Shown: in pieces, positions 1 to 5,386 of the stretch
Layout of the letters: each line of letters starts with the position of its first letter
Position numbering within the stretch: the stretch's first letter is position 1
Origin: Synergistales bacterium Syner_01
GTDB lineage: Bacteria > Synergistota > Synergistia > Synergistales > Aminobacteriaceae
NCBI GenBank assembly: GCA_001604435.1
Contig: LVBO01000257.1
Location: forward strand, 1 to 5,386
Length of the DNA stretch: 5,386 nucleotides
Direction: 5' to 3'
Made by a program: the position numbers and the translations under genes
The notes under the pieces: model-generated
Seen by the model: the letters and a program-made list of their open reading frames with translations, nothing else
The model's database searches: none
Told to the model about the DNA's origin: nothing

Positions 1-239
1 TCGTCGCGCTCGTCGAGGCCGGGGCGGACGTGAACATGAAGGGACCGCGCGACTGGACCGCGCTGATGTTCGGGGCGCTTCACACCCGGAACCCCGAAGT
101 GGTGGCCGCGCTACTGGAAGCCGGGGCGGACGCGACGATGCGGAACAAGGACGGCGGGCGCGCCGTCGATTACGCCGGAGGGAATCCATATCTCAAGGGA
201 AGCAAAACATACTGGCTGCTCAACGAGGCCTCGTACTGA
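1..239 (+). CDS. Ankyrin-repeat protein, C-terminal fragment
   Basis: This is the last 78 codons of a gene that begins before the window; the frame is open from base 3 and ends at TGA 237-239. The end of one ankyrin repeat is seen first (LVEAGADVN, residues 3-11). A nearly complete 33-residue repeat follows at about residues 18-50, with the hallmark TAL near its start and VVAALLEAGADAT at its second helix and turn. A degenerate C-terminal capping repeat (residues 51-78) contains AVDYA and ends in TYWLLNEASY. Ankyrin repeats are protein-binding scaffolds; the partner and cellular location cannot be told from this fragment. The GTG at base 30 lies inside the repeat and is not the real start. 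The gene converges on the ABC importer operon and shares a terminator hairpin with it. I see no functional link to the other genes. Confidence 0.85.
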   Translation, partial: VALVEAGADVNMKGPRDWTALMFGALHTRNPEVVAALLEAGADATMRNKDGGRAVDYAGGNPYLKGSKTYWLLNEASY

Positions 240-259
240 AGAGAAGCGTTCAGGAATTC

Positions 260-306
260 AAGAAGGGGAGATCGATGCGTCGAGTGCGCGTCGCTCTCCC
301 CTTCTT
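260..306. terminator. Bidirectional intrinsic terminator hairpin
   Basis: Bases 260-279 pair with 287-306 around a 7-base loop (280-286). The outer 12 pairs are perfect (AAGAAGGGGAGA against TCTCCCCTTCTT). One T/C mismatch follows (272/294), then seven more pairs including one G-T wobble. The hairpin lies in the 74-base gap between two convergent genes. The outer arm supplies a short T-rich end on each strand (TTCTT), so it can serve both directions. The T tracts are short and interrupted, so termination strength is uncertain. Confidence 0.75.
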
Positions 307-313
307 CATGATC

Positions 314-1066
314 TTATGACGGCACGATCATCGGAATCCCCTTGTGGGAGACGATATCGACGGGGACGCCGTAGACTTCGCGGATCAGCGCCTCGGGTGC
401 GTCCGCCGGCGCGCAGGAACCCCGGATGACGCCGTCCTTCAGGAAGAGCAGGCGGTCGGCGAAACGGAACGCGGTGTTCAAGTCGTGCAGGCTCAGCAGG
501 GCGGAGACGTTGTGTCCCCGGACGACCCGTTGCAGCGTGGCGAGCATGTCGAGCTGGTTCTTCAGGTCGAGGCTGCTCGTCGGCTCGTCGAGCAGGAGCA
601 CGCGAGGCTCCTGGACAAGCGCGCGGGCGAGGAGCACCTTTTGGAACTCGCCCCCGCTGAGTTCGTCGAGGTAGCGGAGGGCGAATTTTTCGAGCGAGAG
701 CGTTTCGAGGACCGATTCGACCTTCTGCAGGTCGCGCCGCTCCACCGTCCATCCGAGGTGCGGGCGGCGGCCGAGCAGCACGGCGTCGAAGACCGTCAGG
801 CGCACGGCTTCGCCCCGTTGCGGAACGTAGCCGAAGAACCTCGCGCGTTCGCGCGGAGAACAGGCGAACGCATCCCTCGATTCGATGATGACCGCCCCCC
901 CTTTGGGGCGGAGGATGCCGTTGATCGTCCGCAGCAGCGTCGTCTTTCCCGTCCCGTTCGGGCCGAGGAGCGCGACCATCTCCCCCTCGGCGAGCGAGAA
1001 GGTGACGCCGTCCAATACGGGCACTCCCCTGTAGGCGAAGGAGATGCCGTTCACCGAGAGGATCAT
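314..1066 (-). CDS. ABC importer ATPase, iron-siderophore/cobalamin type
   Basis: Cytoplasmic ATPase of 250 residues that would power the importer encoded by the two preceding genes of the operon. All nucleotide-binding motifs are present: Walker A GPNGTGKT (35-42), Q-loop glutamine 83 (YVPQ), signature LSGGE (136-140), Walker B VLLLDEP (156-162), D-loop SSLD (164-167) and H-loop histidine 194. The length and these motifs fit the FecE/BtuD/FhuC family. The ATG at 1064-1066 was chosen because it overlaps the permease stop (ATGA) and has GGAGGA (1074-1079) seven bases upstream. The same frame stays open far upstream on this strand, but that stretch lies over the permease and is not coding. It is the last gene of the operon and ends at TAA 314-316, just before the terminator hairpin. 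The transported substrate cannot be read from the ATPase. Confidence 0.95.
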   Translation of the reverse strand: MILSVNGISFAYRGVPVLDGVTFSLAEGEMVALLGPNGTGKTTLLRTINGILRPKGGAVIIESRDAFACSPRERARFFGYVPQRGEAVRLTVFDAVLLGRRPHLGWTVERRDLQKVESVLETLSLEKFALRYLDELSGGEFQKVLLARALVQEPRVLLLDEPTSSLDLKNQLDMLATLQRVVRGHNVSALLSLHDLNTAFRFADRLLFLKDGVIRGSCAPADAPEALIREVYGVPVDIVSHKGIPMIVPS

Positions 1067-2130
1067 GCCCGCTTCCTCCGTGCGATGAGCGCGAGGAAGA
1101 CAGGGGCGCCCAGAAAGGCCGTGAAGACCGACACGGGGAGCGTGCGCGGCGCGAAGGCGAGGCGCGCCCCCGTGTCCGCAGCCAGGAGGAGCAGTCCCCC
1201 CATCAGTACCGAGCCGGGGATGAGGAACCGGTGGTCCGACCCGAGAAAGCGGCGGAGCATGTGCGGGCAGACCAGCCCGACGAAGCCGATCACGCCGAGC
1301 AGGGCCACCATCACCGCCGCGAGGAGCGATGAGACCACCATCGTTTCGATGCGGATGCGCGGCGCGGAGACTCCCAGAGAGAGGGCGGTCTCGTCGCCGC
1401 AGTCGATGGCGTTGAGGTCGAAACGCCTCAGAAAGAAGAGGCAGAACGCCCCCAGCAGCATCCCCCCCATCAGCGGGATGTCGCGCCACGACGCGCGCGA
1501 GACGTCGCCGAAGGTCCAGAAGACCGTCGCGGCGAGCTGGCTGTCGTCCGCGAAATACTGCAAAAACATCGTCCCCGCCGTGAAGAGCGAGCTGAGAGCG
1601 ACTCCTGCGAGGATCATCACGTCCGGCGTCCCTCTCGTGACCGAGGTGATCACGAGCACCACCCCCATGCAGAGGAGGGCGGCGGCGAAAGCCGACCCGG
1701 TGGTGAGCCACGGATTGACGATGGTGACGGCGTTCACCGCGCTGCTCTGCATGCTCCCCGTACCCAGCACGATGATGGAGAAGGCCGCGCCGAAGGCCGC
1801 CGCGTTCGAGATTCCCAGTGTGAAGGGCGAGCCGAGCGGGTTGCGCAGCACCGACTGCATGGCCGCCCCCGCGAGGGAGAGCCCGCCGCCCGCCAGCAGC
1901 GCGGCGAGCGTCTGCGGAAGGCGGATGTTGAGCACGATGATGCGCCACTTCGCCTCTCCGCCGCCGAGGAGCGTGCGGACCACGTCGAGAGGGGGGATGG
2001 AAACCGCCCCCCTCGAAATGGAGAAAACGGCCATCAGCGCGCAGACAACGGCGAGTCCGACGAGGAAGAGTCCCTTGCGCCGGACGTGAAGTTCGTAGGC
2101 GGGAGAGACGTCGCCTCCTTCAAGGTGCAC
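1063..2130 (-). CDS. ABC importer permease, FecCD/BtuC family
   Basis: Inner-membrane permease of 355 residues, within the usual 320-360 range for this family; BtuC-type permeases normally work as a homodimer with about ten helices per subunit. Visible family signatures are RLPQTLAALLAGGGLSLAGA (70-89) with the following QSVLRNPLGSPFTLG (92-106), the GFVGLVCPHMLRRFLG segment (282-297) that contacts the ATPase, and the C-terminal GAPVFLALIARRK (341-353). Hydrophobic segments are clear at about 20-36, 73-91, 145-164, 170-190, 219-234, 264-288, 305-319 and 333-350. The start is GTG at 2128-2130: GGAGAG (2138-2143) lies seven bases upstream, and the binding-protein stop is only four bases away. 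The stop overlaps the ATPase ATG, which suggests translational coupling. Family members carry ferric siderophores, heme or cobalamin; which one applies here is not visible. Confidence 0.95.
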   Translation of the reverse strand: MHLEGGDVSPAYELHVRRKGLFLVGLAVVCALMAVFSISRGAVSIPPLDVVRTLLGGGEAKWRIIVLNIRLPQTLAALLAGGGLSLAGAAMQSVLRNPLGSPFTLGISNAAAFGAAFSIIVLGTGSMQSSAVNAVTIVNPWLTTGSAFAAALLCMGVVLVITSVTRGTPDVMILAGVALSSLFTAGTMFLQYFADDSQLAATVFWTFGDVSRASWRDIPLMGGMLLGAFCLFFLRRFDLNAIDCGDETALSLGVSAPRIRIETMVVSSLLAAVMVALLGVIGFVGLVCPHMLRRFLGSDHRFLIPGSVLMGGLLLLAADTGARLAFAPRTLPVSVFTAFLGAPVFLALIARRKRA

Positions 2131-2134
2131 GGCG

Positions 2135-3253
2135 CTACTCTCCGAGTGCGATCTTCGAGAACGCGCGCCCCGAGAATCCCTCGTTCATCCTCGAAAATAC
2201 CGGCTGCCCCACGAGAAAGGTGAAGATCTCGTCGGCCGTCGCCGCCGGGTCGATGTCCTCGAAGCGGTCGGGGTAGAGCGTCTTCCCGACGAAATAGCCG
2301 TTGGCGAGCACGGAGCCGTAGTTCAGCGTGTACGAGTTGTAGGGCAACACCCCCCAGATTTTGCCCTCGCGCACGGCGGTGAGGGAGGAGAGCGCGGGGT
2401 CGTTCTTCAACTGGTAGAGCGAGTTGGCCTGTTCGCCCGCGGTCGTGGTGCTCAAGTCGACGAAGATGATTTCGGGATCCCATTCGAGCAGCTTCTCCTT
2501 GGAAACTTGAGCGACGGCGGACGTCTTCTCGCCGGGGAGCGCTGCGACGTTTTTCGCGTTCGTATAAAGGAAGGGCGGGTATCCCGGCTCCGTGGAGACG
2601 AAGCCGTGCGCGCCGCGCGAGGCCACGCCGCCGATGTAGCACTCGGGGCGTTTGTCGTCGGGAATGTCCGTCGTCCGGCGGGAGAGTTCGGCGAGGTGGC
2701 GCTCGAAGAAGGCGACGATCTCCTCCGCCCGTTCGCTCTTGCCGAGGATCTGCCCCATGGTGCGGAGCGTGGCGTAGAAGTCGTCCTTCTTGTCGGTGAG
2801 ATTGCCGTACTCAAGCCCCACCACCGGGATGCCGGTTTTGGCCGTAAGCTGATCGGGGTGCGGCCCCGAGAGCGGAGAGACTTTGAAGATCACCTGCGGC
2901 TGCGGCGAAAGCCCGGCGATCAGCTCCGGGTTGTCCATCCCGCGGAACTCGCCGAAGACAGGCATGTCCTGGAACTGCGGGTTCGCGATGGAGTACGGGC
3001 GCGCCGAGACGAGGACGGCGAAATCGGGGACGCGCCGTTCGGCGGAGTCGACGGCGACCACCCTGTCCTGCGCCTGAAGGTAGACGATCAGGCGGAGCGC
3101 TCCGGAGCCGGAGCCGATGATCCGCTCGGGCGCGCCGGGGACGGTCACGGAACGCCCGAGAACGTCGGTCACGGTCGTCTCCGCGGCGGATGCGGGAAGG
3201 GCGAGCAGGCAGAACAGAAGGCAGAACGACAACAGCACTTTGTTGCGAAACAC
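2135..3253 (-). CDS. Periplasmic binding protein of iron/corrinoid ABC importer
   Basis: First gene of the importer operon, 372 residues. The N-terminus is a classic signal peptide: MFRNK, a hydrophobic core (about 6-20) and an ASAA site near residue 24, with no lipobox cysteine. The product should therefore be soluble in a periplasm. The mature part starts with the family's TVTDVLGRSVTVPGAPERII segment (27-46). It continues with NPELIAGLSPQPQVIF (108-123), LLEWDPEIIFVD (255-266) and a C-terminal lobe with YNSYTLNYGSVLANGYFVGKTLYPDRF (305-331). This fits the TroA-like/FecB-BtuF fold, in a subfamily often annotated for iron or corrinoid uptake. The start GTG at 3251-3253 has AAGGAG (3263-3268) nine bases upstream; a longer frame reading from 3307 would put the ribosome site inside the coding sequence and spoil the signal peptide. 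The ligand is not determinable here. Confidence 0.93.
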   Translation of the reverse strand: MFRNKVLLSFCLLFCLLALPASAAETTVTDVLGRSVTVPGAPERIIGSGSGALRLIVYLQAQDRVVAVDSAERRVPDFAVLVSARPYSIANPQFQDMPVFGEFRGMDNPELIAGLSPQPQVIFKVSPLSGPHPDQLTAKTGIPVVGLEYGNLTDKKDDFYATLRTMGQILGKSERAEEIVAFFERHLAELSRRTTDIPDDKRPECYIGGVASRGAHGFVSTEPGYPPFLYTNAKNVAALPGEKTSAVAQVSKEKLLEWDPEIIFVDLSTTTAGEQANSLYQLKNDPALSSLTAVREGKIWGVLPYNSYTLNYGSVLANGYFVGKTLYPDRFEDIDPAATADEIFTFLVGQPVFSRMNEGFSGRAFSKIALGE

Positions 3254-3262
3254 AAGAATCCA

Positions 3263-3268
3263 CTCCTT
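3263..3268 (-). promoter_or_regulatory. Ribosome binding site fixing the binding-protein start
   Basis: On the minus strand this reads AAGGAG, nine bases before GTG 3251-3253. It supports the 372-residue form with an intact signal peptide rather than an 18-residue longer one. Confidence 0.8.
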
Positions 3269-3297
3269 CAATGAGATTGTGTTTGAAGCTGCATCCA

Positions 3298-3306
3298 ATA
3301 GTAGCA
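3298..3306 (-). promoter_or_regulatory. Probable extended -10 promoter of the importer operon
   Basis: The minus strand reads TGCTACTAT here: TACTAT matches the -10 consensus at five of six positions and the TG one base upstream is an extended -10 element. No good -35 hexamer is seen 16-18 bases further upstream, which is common for extended -10 promoters. Transcription would start near base 3290, giving a leader of roughly 37 bases that carries the ribosome site. I saw no cobalamin riboswitch in so short a leader and no full Fur box. Confidence 0.45.
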
Positions 3307-3400
3307 CGAAATATCATCTTTGTGTTATGGATTCCCGCCATCTCACGTGTGTGCAGAAAGAGTTGTTTTCGACTGCGGAGCGTGGTCGCCGAAGAAACGC

Positions 3401-3432
3401 TTGACAAAAACGTTCTTTTTGTGCAATATAAC
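3401..3432 (+). promoter_or_regulatory. Probable promoter of the regulator/radical-enzyme operon
   Basis: A perfect -35 hexamer TTGACA (3401-3406) is followed by TATAAC (3427-3432), five of six matches to the -10 consensus. The spacer is 20 bases, longer than the usual 17. Either this is a weak promoter needing activation, or a poorer -10 one to three bases upstream is used. The expected start near 3439 leaves about 29 bases of leader with GGAGG at 3455-3459, eight bases before the GTG start of the regulator. The -10 element lies at the centre of the inverted repeat 3408-3449. Confidence 0.55.
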
Positions 3433-3449
3433 GCACAGAGAGAACGTTT
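3408..3449. promoter_or_regulatory. Large inverted repeat, probable operator over the promoter
   Basis: Left arm 3408-3424 and right arm 3433-3449 are reverse complements at 15 of 17 positions, around an 8-base centre (3425-3432). The outer blocks are AAACGTTCT / AGAACGTTT and the inner blocks are TGTGC / GCACA; the two mismatches are both T opposite G. The repeat covers the spacer and -10 of the regulator promoter. Most of the right arm lies at or past the likely transcription start, so it fits a DNA operator better than an RNA hairpin. Binding by the adjacent HTH-cupin protein is the natural guess, based on position only. Confidence 0.6.
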
Positions 3450-3467
3450 GAACTGGAGGAAACGCCG

Positions 3468-4031
3468 GTGGAGAGTCTCGAAAAGATCGTCGCTGAGAAT
3501 CTGAAACGTCTGCGGGGTGAGCGGAAGCTCAGCCTTGACAGGGTTTCGGCACTCACCGGCGTGAGCAAGAGCATGCTGGGGCAGGTGGAACGCGGGGAGT
3601 CGAGTCCGACGCTCCAGACGGTCTGGAAGATCGCCAACGGATTGCGCATCCCTCTCAGCGAACTCACCGACGCTCCGAAACAGGAAACGGAGTCTTTTTC
3701 CAAAGAGCAGGTGGCGCCGATTCTTGGTGATAACGGGAGGTTCAGAGTGTACCCCATTTTCCCCTTCGACGGGAAGAATCGCTTCGAATTTCTCTCCATA
3801 GAGATGGACAGGGGAGCTTTTTCCTCCTCCGAACCGCATATCGCGGGTACGGTGGAGTACGTTCACGTCTTCGAAGGCGAGGTCGTCGTCATGACGGGAA
3901 GCGATGAACGGCGGCTGAGAAGCGGGGATTCGATGAAGTACAGGGCGGACAGGCCGCACTCTTATCACAATCCCGGGCGGGAGTGCGCGGCGCTGGCGAT
4001 GGTTATCCTCTATCCGGAGGAGAATGTCTGA
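3468..4031 (+). CDS. XRE-family HTH transcriptional regulator with cupin domain
   Basis: Cytoplasmic DNA-binding regulator of 187 residues, the usual size for HTH-cupin proteins. Residues about 7-66 form an HTH_3/XRE domain; LSLDRVSALTGVSKSMLGQVERGESSPTL (21-49) contains the two helices and the conserved ERGESSPT turn. A linker leads to a C-terminal cupin_2 barrel (about 105-183) with PH (123-124), VFEGEVVVMTG (134-144), LRSGDSMKY (150-158) and HSYHN (164-168). Histidines 124, 164 and 167 could bind a metal or small ligand. The start is GTG 3468-3470, with GGAGG eight bases upstream. In this family the cupin domain usually senses a metabolite and the protein controls a neighbouring catabolic gene. 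Here the radical enzyme follows after 15 bases, so it is the likely target, together with autoregulation through the inverted repeat upstream. Activator versus repressor cannot be told. Confidence 0.92.
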   Translation: MESLEKIVAENLKRLRGERKLSLDRVSALTGVSKSMLGQVERGESSPTLQTVWKIANGLRIPLSELTDAPKQETESFSKEQVAPILGDNGRFRVYPIFPFDGKNRFEFLSIEMDRGAFSSSEPHIAGTVEYVHVFEGEVVVMTGSDERRLRSGDSMKYRADRPHSYHNPGRECAALAMVILYPEENV

Positions 4032-4033
4032 AA

Positions 4034-4039
4034 GGGGAG
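4034..4039 (+). promoter_or_regulatory. Ribosome binding site of the glycyl radical enzyme
   Basis: GGGGAG lies seven bases before ATG 4047-4049 in the 15-base gap after the regulator stop. It fixes the start codon and, with no promoter or terminator seen in the gap, supports co-transcription with the regulator. Confidence 0.8.
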
Positions 4040-4046
4040 TTGTTTC

Positions 4047-5386
4047 ATGAGCAGCAGTGAACGCACCGAGAGCGCGCGGCAGGAGTACGTGCACGGCACG
4101 CCGTCCGTGAGCTGCCTTCGGGCGGCGATATGGACGGAATCCCACAAGGAGACCGAAGGGGAGGCGACGCCGGTGCGGCGCGCGAAGGCCTTCGCGGCGG
4201 CGTGCGGGAAGCTCCCGACGATCATCTTTCCCGGCGAGCTGATCGTCGGCGTTTCCGGCGAATTCCGCCGCTCCGCGATTCTTACGCCGGAATTCTCGTG
4301 GACGTGGGTGGACCGCGAGATGGACTCCTTCGATACGCGCCCGCAGGATCCCTACAGAATGTCCGCGGAGCAGCGGGAGTTCGCTCGGACGGCGATCTGG
4401 CCGTACTGGAAGGGGAGGTCCCTCGAAGAGGCGTTCCTGAAGCGCCTGCCGGAGGATACGGCGCGCCTGCTCGTGGACACGGGCATACTGGACAACGACT
4501 CGAAGTGGCGGCAGGCGGTGGGGGAAGTGACCCCCGACTACCAGGACGTGCTCTTTCCGAAAGGCTACCGAAGAATCCGCGACGAGGCGGCGGCGCATCT
4601 CGCCGCGACGAAGCCCGACTCGCTCGAGAATCTGGAGAAACGCGATTTCTACCAGTCCGTCGTCATCGCCTGCGACGGGATCATGCGTCTTGCGGAGCGC
4701 TACTCCGAGGAGGCCTTGAAGCTCGCGGAGAATGAAAACGACCCCGTACGGCGCGGCGAGCTGCTGGAGATCGCCGGGAATTGCGCCCGCGTTCCCGCGG
4801 AACCTCCACGGACATTCGCCGAGGCCTGCCAGTTCGTCTGGTTCGTCCAGCTCGGCGCGATCCTCTCCGAAAACCCGCTGGCGCTGAATCCGGGGCGATT
4901 CGACCAGTACATGTACCCGTATTACGCGGCCGACGTCGAGGCCGGGCGTCTGACGCCGGAGCGGGCGCTCGAACTTGTGGAGTGCCTCTGGATCAAGTTC
5001 TCGGAGTGGGTCTGGACGATCTCCTCCAACACGGCGAACTACTTCGCCGGGTACAACCAGTTCCAGAATCTCACCGTCGGCGGGCGGAAGCGGGACGGAA
5101 GCGACGGGACGAACGAGCTCTCCTACATCTGCCTGAAGGCTACGGAGGGAGTGAAGACGCATCAGCCCGGCTTGAGCGTGCGCGTCTCCTCCGACTGTCC
5201 GGACGACTTCCTGATGGCGGTCTCGAAGCTCGTCTCCACGGGAATGGGCTTCCCCGCGATCCACAACGACCATGCGGGCGCGCAGATGCTGCTCCAGGCC
5301 GGGTACGAACCGGAAGACGCCCGTGACTGGAACAACTGCGGCTGCGTGGTCCCGCATTTCCGCAAGACGGGGGAGTGGACCTCCGC
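4047..5386 (+). CDS. Glycyl radical enzyme (PFL-like), N-terminal part, substrate unknown
   Basis: The frame opens at ATG 4047 and runs without a stop to the window end (446 codons of an expected ~780-850), so the gene is cut by the window, not broken. It matches the PFL-like domain of glycyl radical enzymes: TPVRRAKAFAAACGKLPTII (41-60) with GELIVG (63-68), ACQFVWFVQLGA (260-271), NPGRFDQYMYPYY (281-293), QFQNLTVGG (338-346) with the nearby TNELSYICLKA (355-365), and LSVRVSSDCPDDF (376-388). These cytoplasmic anaerobic enzymes use a C-terminal glycyl radical to form a thiyl radical on an active-site cysteine. That cysteine is predicted as Cys433 in NNCGCVVPH (429-437). Position +2 is Val435; choline lyase, glycerol dehydratase and isethionate lyase have glutamate there, and Cys431 makes a CxC. 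It is therefore unlikely to be a standard member of those classes. The C-terminal radical loop and an activase gene should lie downstream. Decarboxylase, C-C lyase or addition chemistry remain open. Confidence 0.9.
   Translation, partial: MSSSERTESARQEYVHGTPSVSCLRAAIWTESHKETEGEATPVRRAKAFAAACGKLPTIIFPGELIVGVSGEFRRSAILTPEFSWTWVDREMDSFDTRPQDPYRMSAEQREFARTAIWPYWKGRSLEEAFLKRLPEDTARLLVDTGILDNDSKWRQAVGEVTPDYQDVLFPKGYRRIRDEAAAHLAATKPDSLENLEKRDFYQSVVIACDGIMRLAERYSEEALKLAENENDPVRRGELLEIAGNCARVPAEPPRTFAEACQFVWFVQLGAILSENPLALNPGRFDQYMYPYYAADVEAGRLTPERALELVECLWIKFSEWVWTISSNTANYFAGYNQFQNLTVGGRKRDGSDGTNELSYICLKATEGVKTHQPGLSVRVSSDCPDDFLMAVSKLVSTGMGFPAIHNDHAGAQMLLQAGYEPEDARDWNNCGCVVPHFRKTGEWTS

Noticed and set aside
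892..911. Inverted repeat CCGCCCC...GGGGCGG
   Set aside because: It lies inside the ATPase coding sequence (RPKGGAV region) and is explained by GC-rich Gly/Pro/Lys codons. No terminator or regulatory role is supported.
1067..1948. Upstream extension of the ATPase frame
   Set aside because: It overlaps the permease in another frame. The ATG at 1066 with its ribosome site and ATGA overlap gives the normal family length.
344..2089. A 581-codon open frame on the plus strand across the ATPase and permease
   Set aside because: It is antisense to two genes with clear family motifs and shows no recognisable domain; another GC-rich shadow.
3327..3404. A 25-codon open frame in the divergent intergenic region
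   Set aside because: No ribosome site precedes it, it ends inside the -35 hexamer of the regulator promoter, and nothing in the peptide is recognisable.
3254..3467. Cobalamin riboswitch or Fur box in the importer's upstream region
   Set aside because: The probable leader is too short for a riboswitch and no B12-box-like sequence was seen. Only a partial Fur-like half site (TGATATT on the minus strand, near 3310-3320) is present.
4130..5326. Two open frames (4130-4735 and 4781-5326) on the plus strand within the radical enzyme region
   Set aside because: They are off-frame shadows of the continuous reading frame from 4047, which carries all the family motifs without interruption, so no frameshift is needed.
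2811..5357. An 848-codon open frame on the minus strand across the regulator and radical enzyme
   Set aside because: It runs antisense over two well-supported genes and the divergent promoter region, is rich in Arg, Pro and Ala, and shows no family motif. It is a by-product of GC-rich codon usage.

Overview
The window is GC-rich bacterial DNA. It suggests an anaerobic, diderm (Gram-negative-type) bacterium: it carries the start of an oxygen-sensitive glycyl radical enzyme, and a transporter binding protein with a cleavable signal peptide but no lipobox, which implies a periplasm. Strong Shine-Dalgarno sites and several GTG starts fit this. A Synergistota- or Desulfobacterota-like host is possible, but the sequence alone does not settle it.

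Layout. (1) Bases 1-239 (+) hold the 3' end of an ankyrin-repeat protein. (2) Bases 260-306 form a long hairpin between convergent genes, probably a bidirectional terminator. (3) Bases 314-3253 (-) are a compact three-gene operon for an iron-siderophore/cobalamin-type ABC importer, transcribed in the order binding protein, permease, ATPase. The first junction has a 4-base gap and the second is an ATGA overlap. (4) Bases 3254-3467 are an AT-richer divergent control region. It holds a likely extended -10 promoter for the importer and, facing the other way, a TTGACA/TATAAC promoter overlapped by a large inverted repeat (17-base arms, 15 of 17 paired, 8-base centre). (5) Bases 3468-4031 (+) encode an XRE-type helix-turn-helix/cupin regulator. 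(6) From 4047 (+), 15 bases after the regulator, runs a pyruvate formate-lyase-like glycyl radical enzyme that leaves the window after 446 codons.

How it may work together. The regulator and the radical enzyme look like one transcription unit, with the inverted repeat as the probable autoregulatory operator; a small ligand bound by the cupin domain could report the enzyme's substrate. The importer is a self-contained operon reading the other way. It could supply iron (for the iron-sulfur activase such enzymes need) or a corrinoid, but that link is inference from proximity only.

The most interesting item is the radical enzyme. Its active-site loop reads NNCGCVVPH. A valine sits two residues after the predicted thiyl-radical cysteine, where the well-studied dehydratase/lyase members carry a catalytic glutamate. 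Its substrate cannot be named from this window. The C-terminal glycyl radical loop and any activase gene lie outside it.
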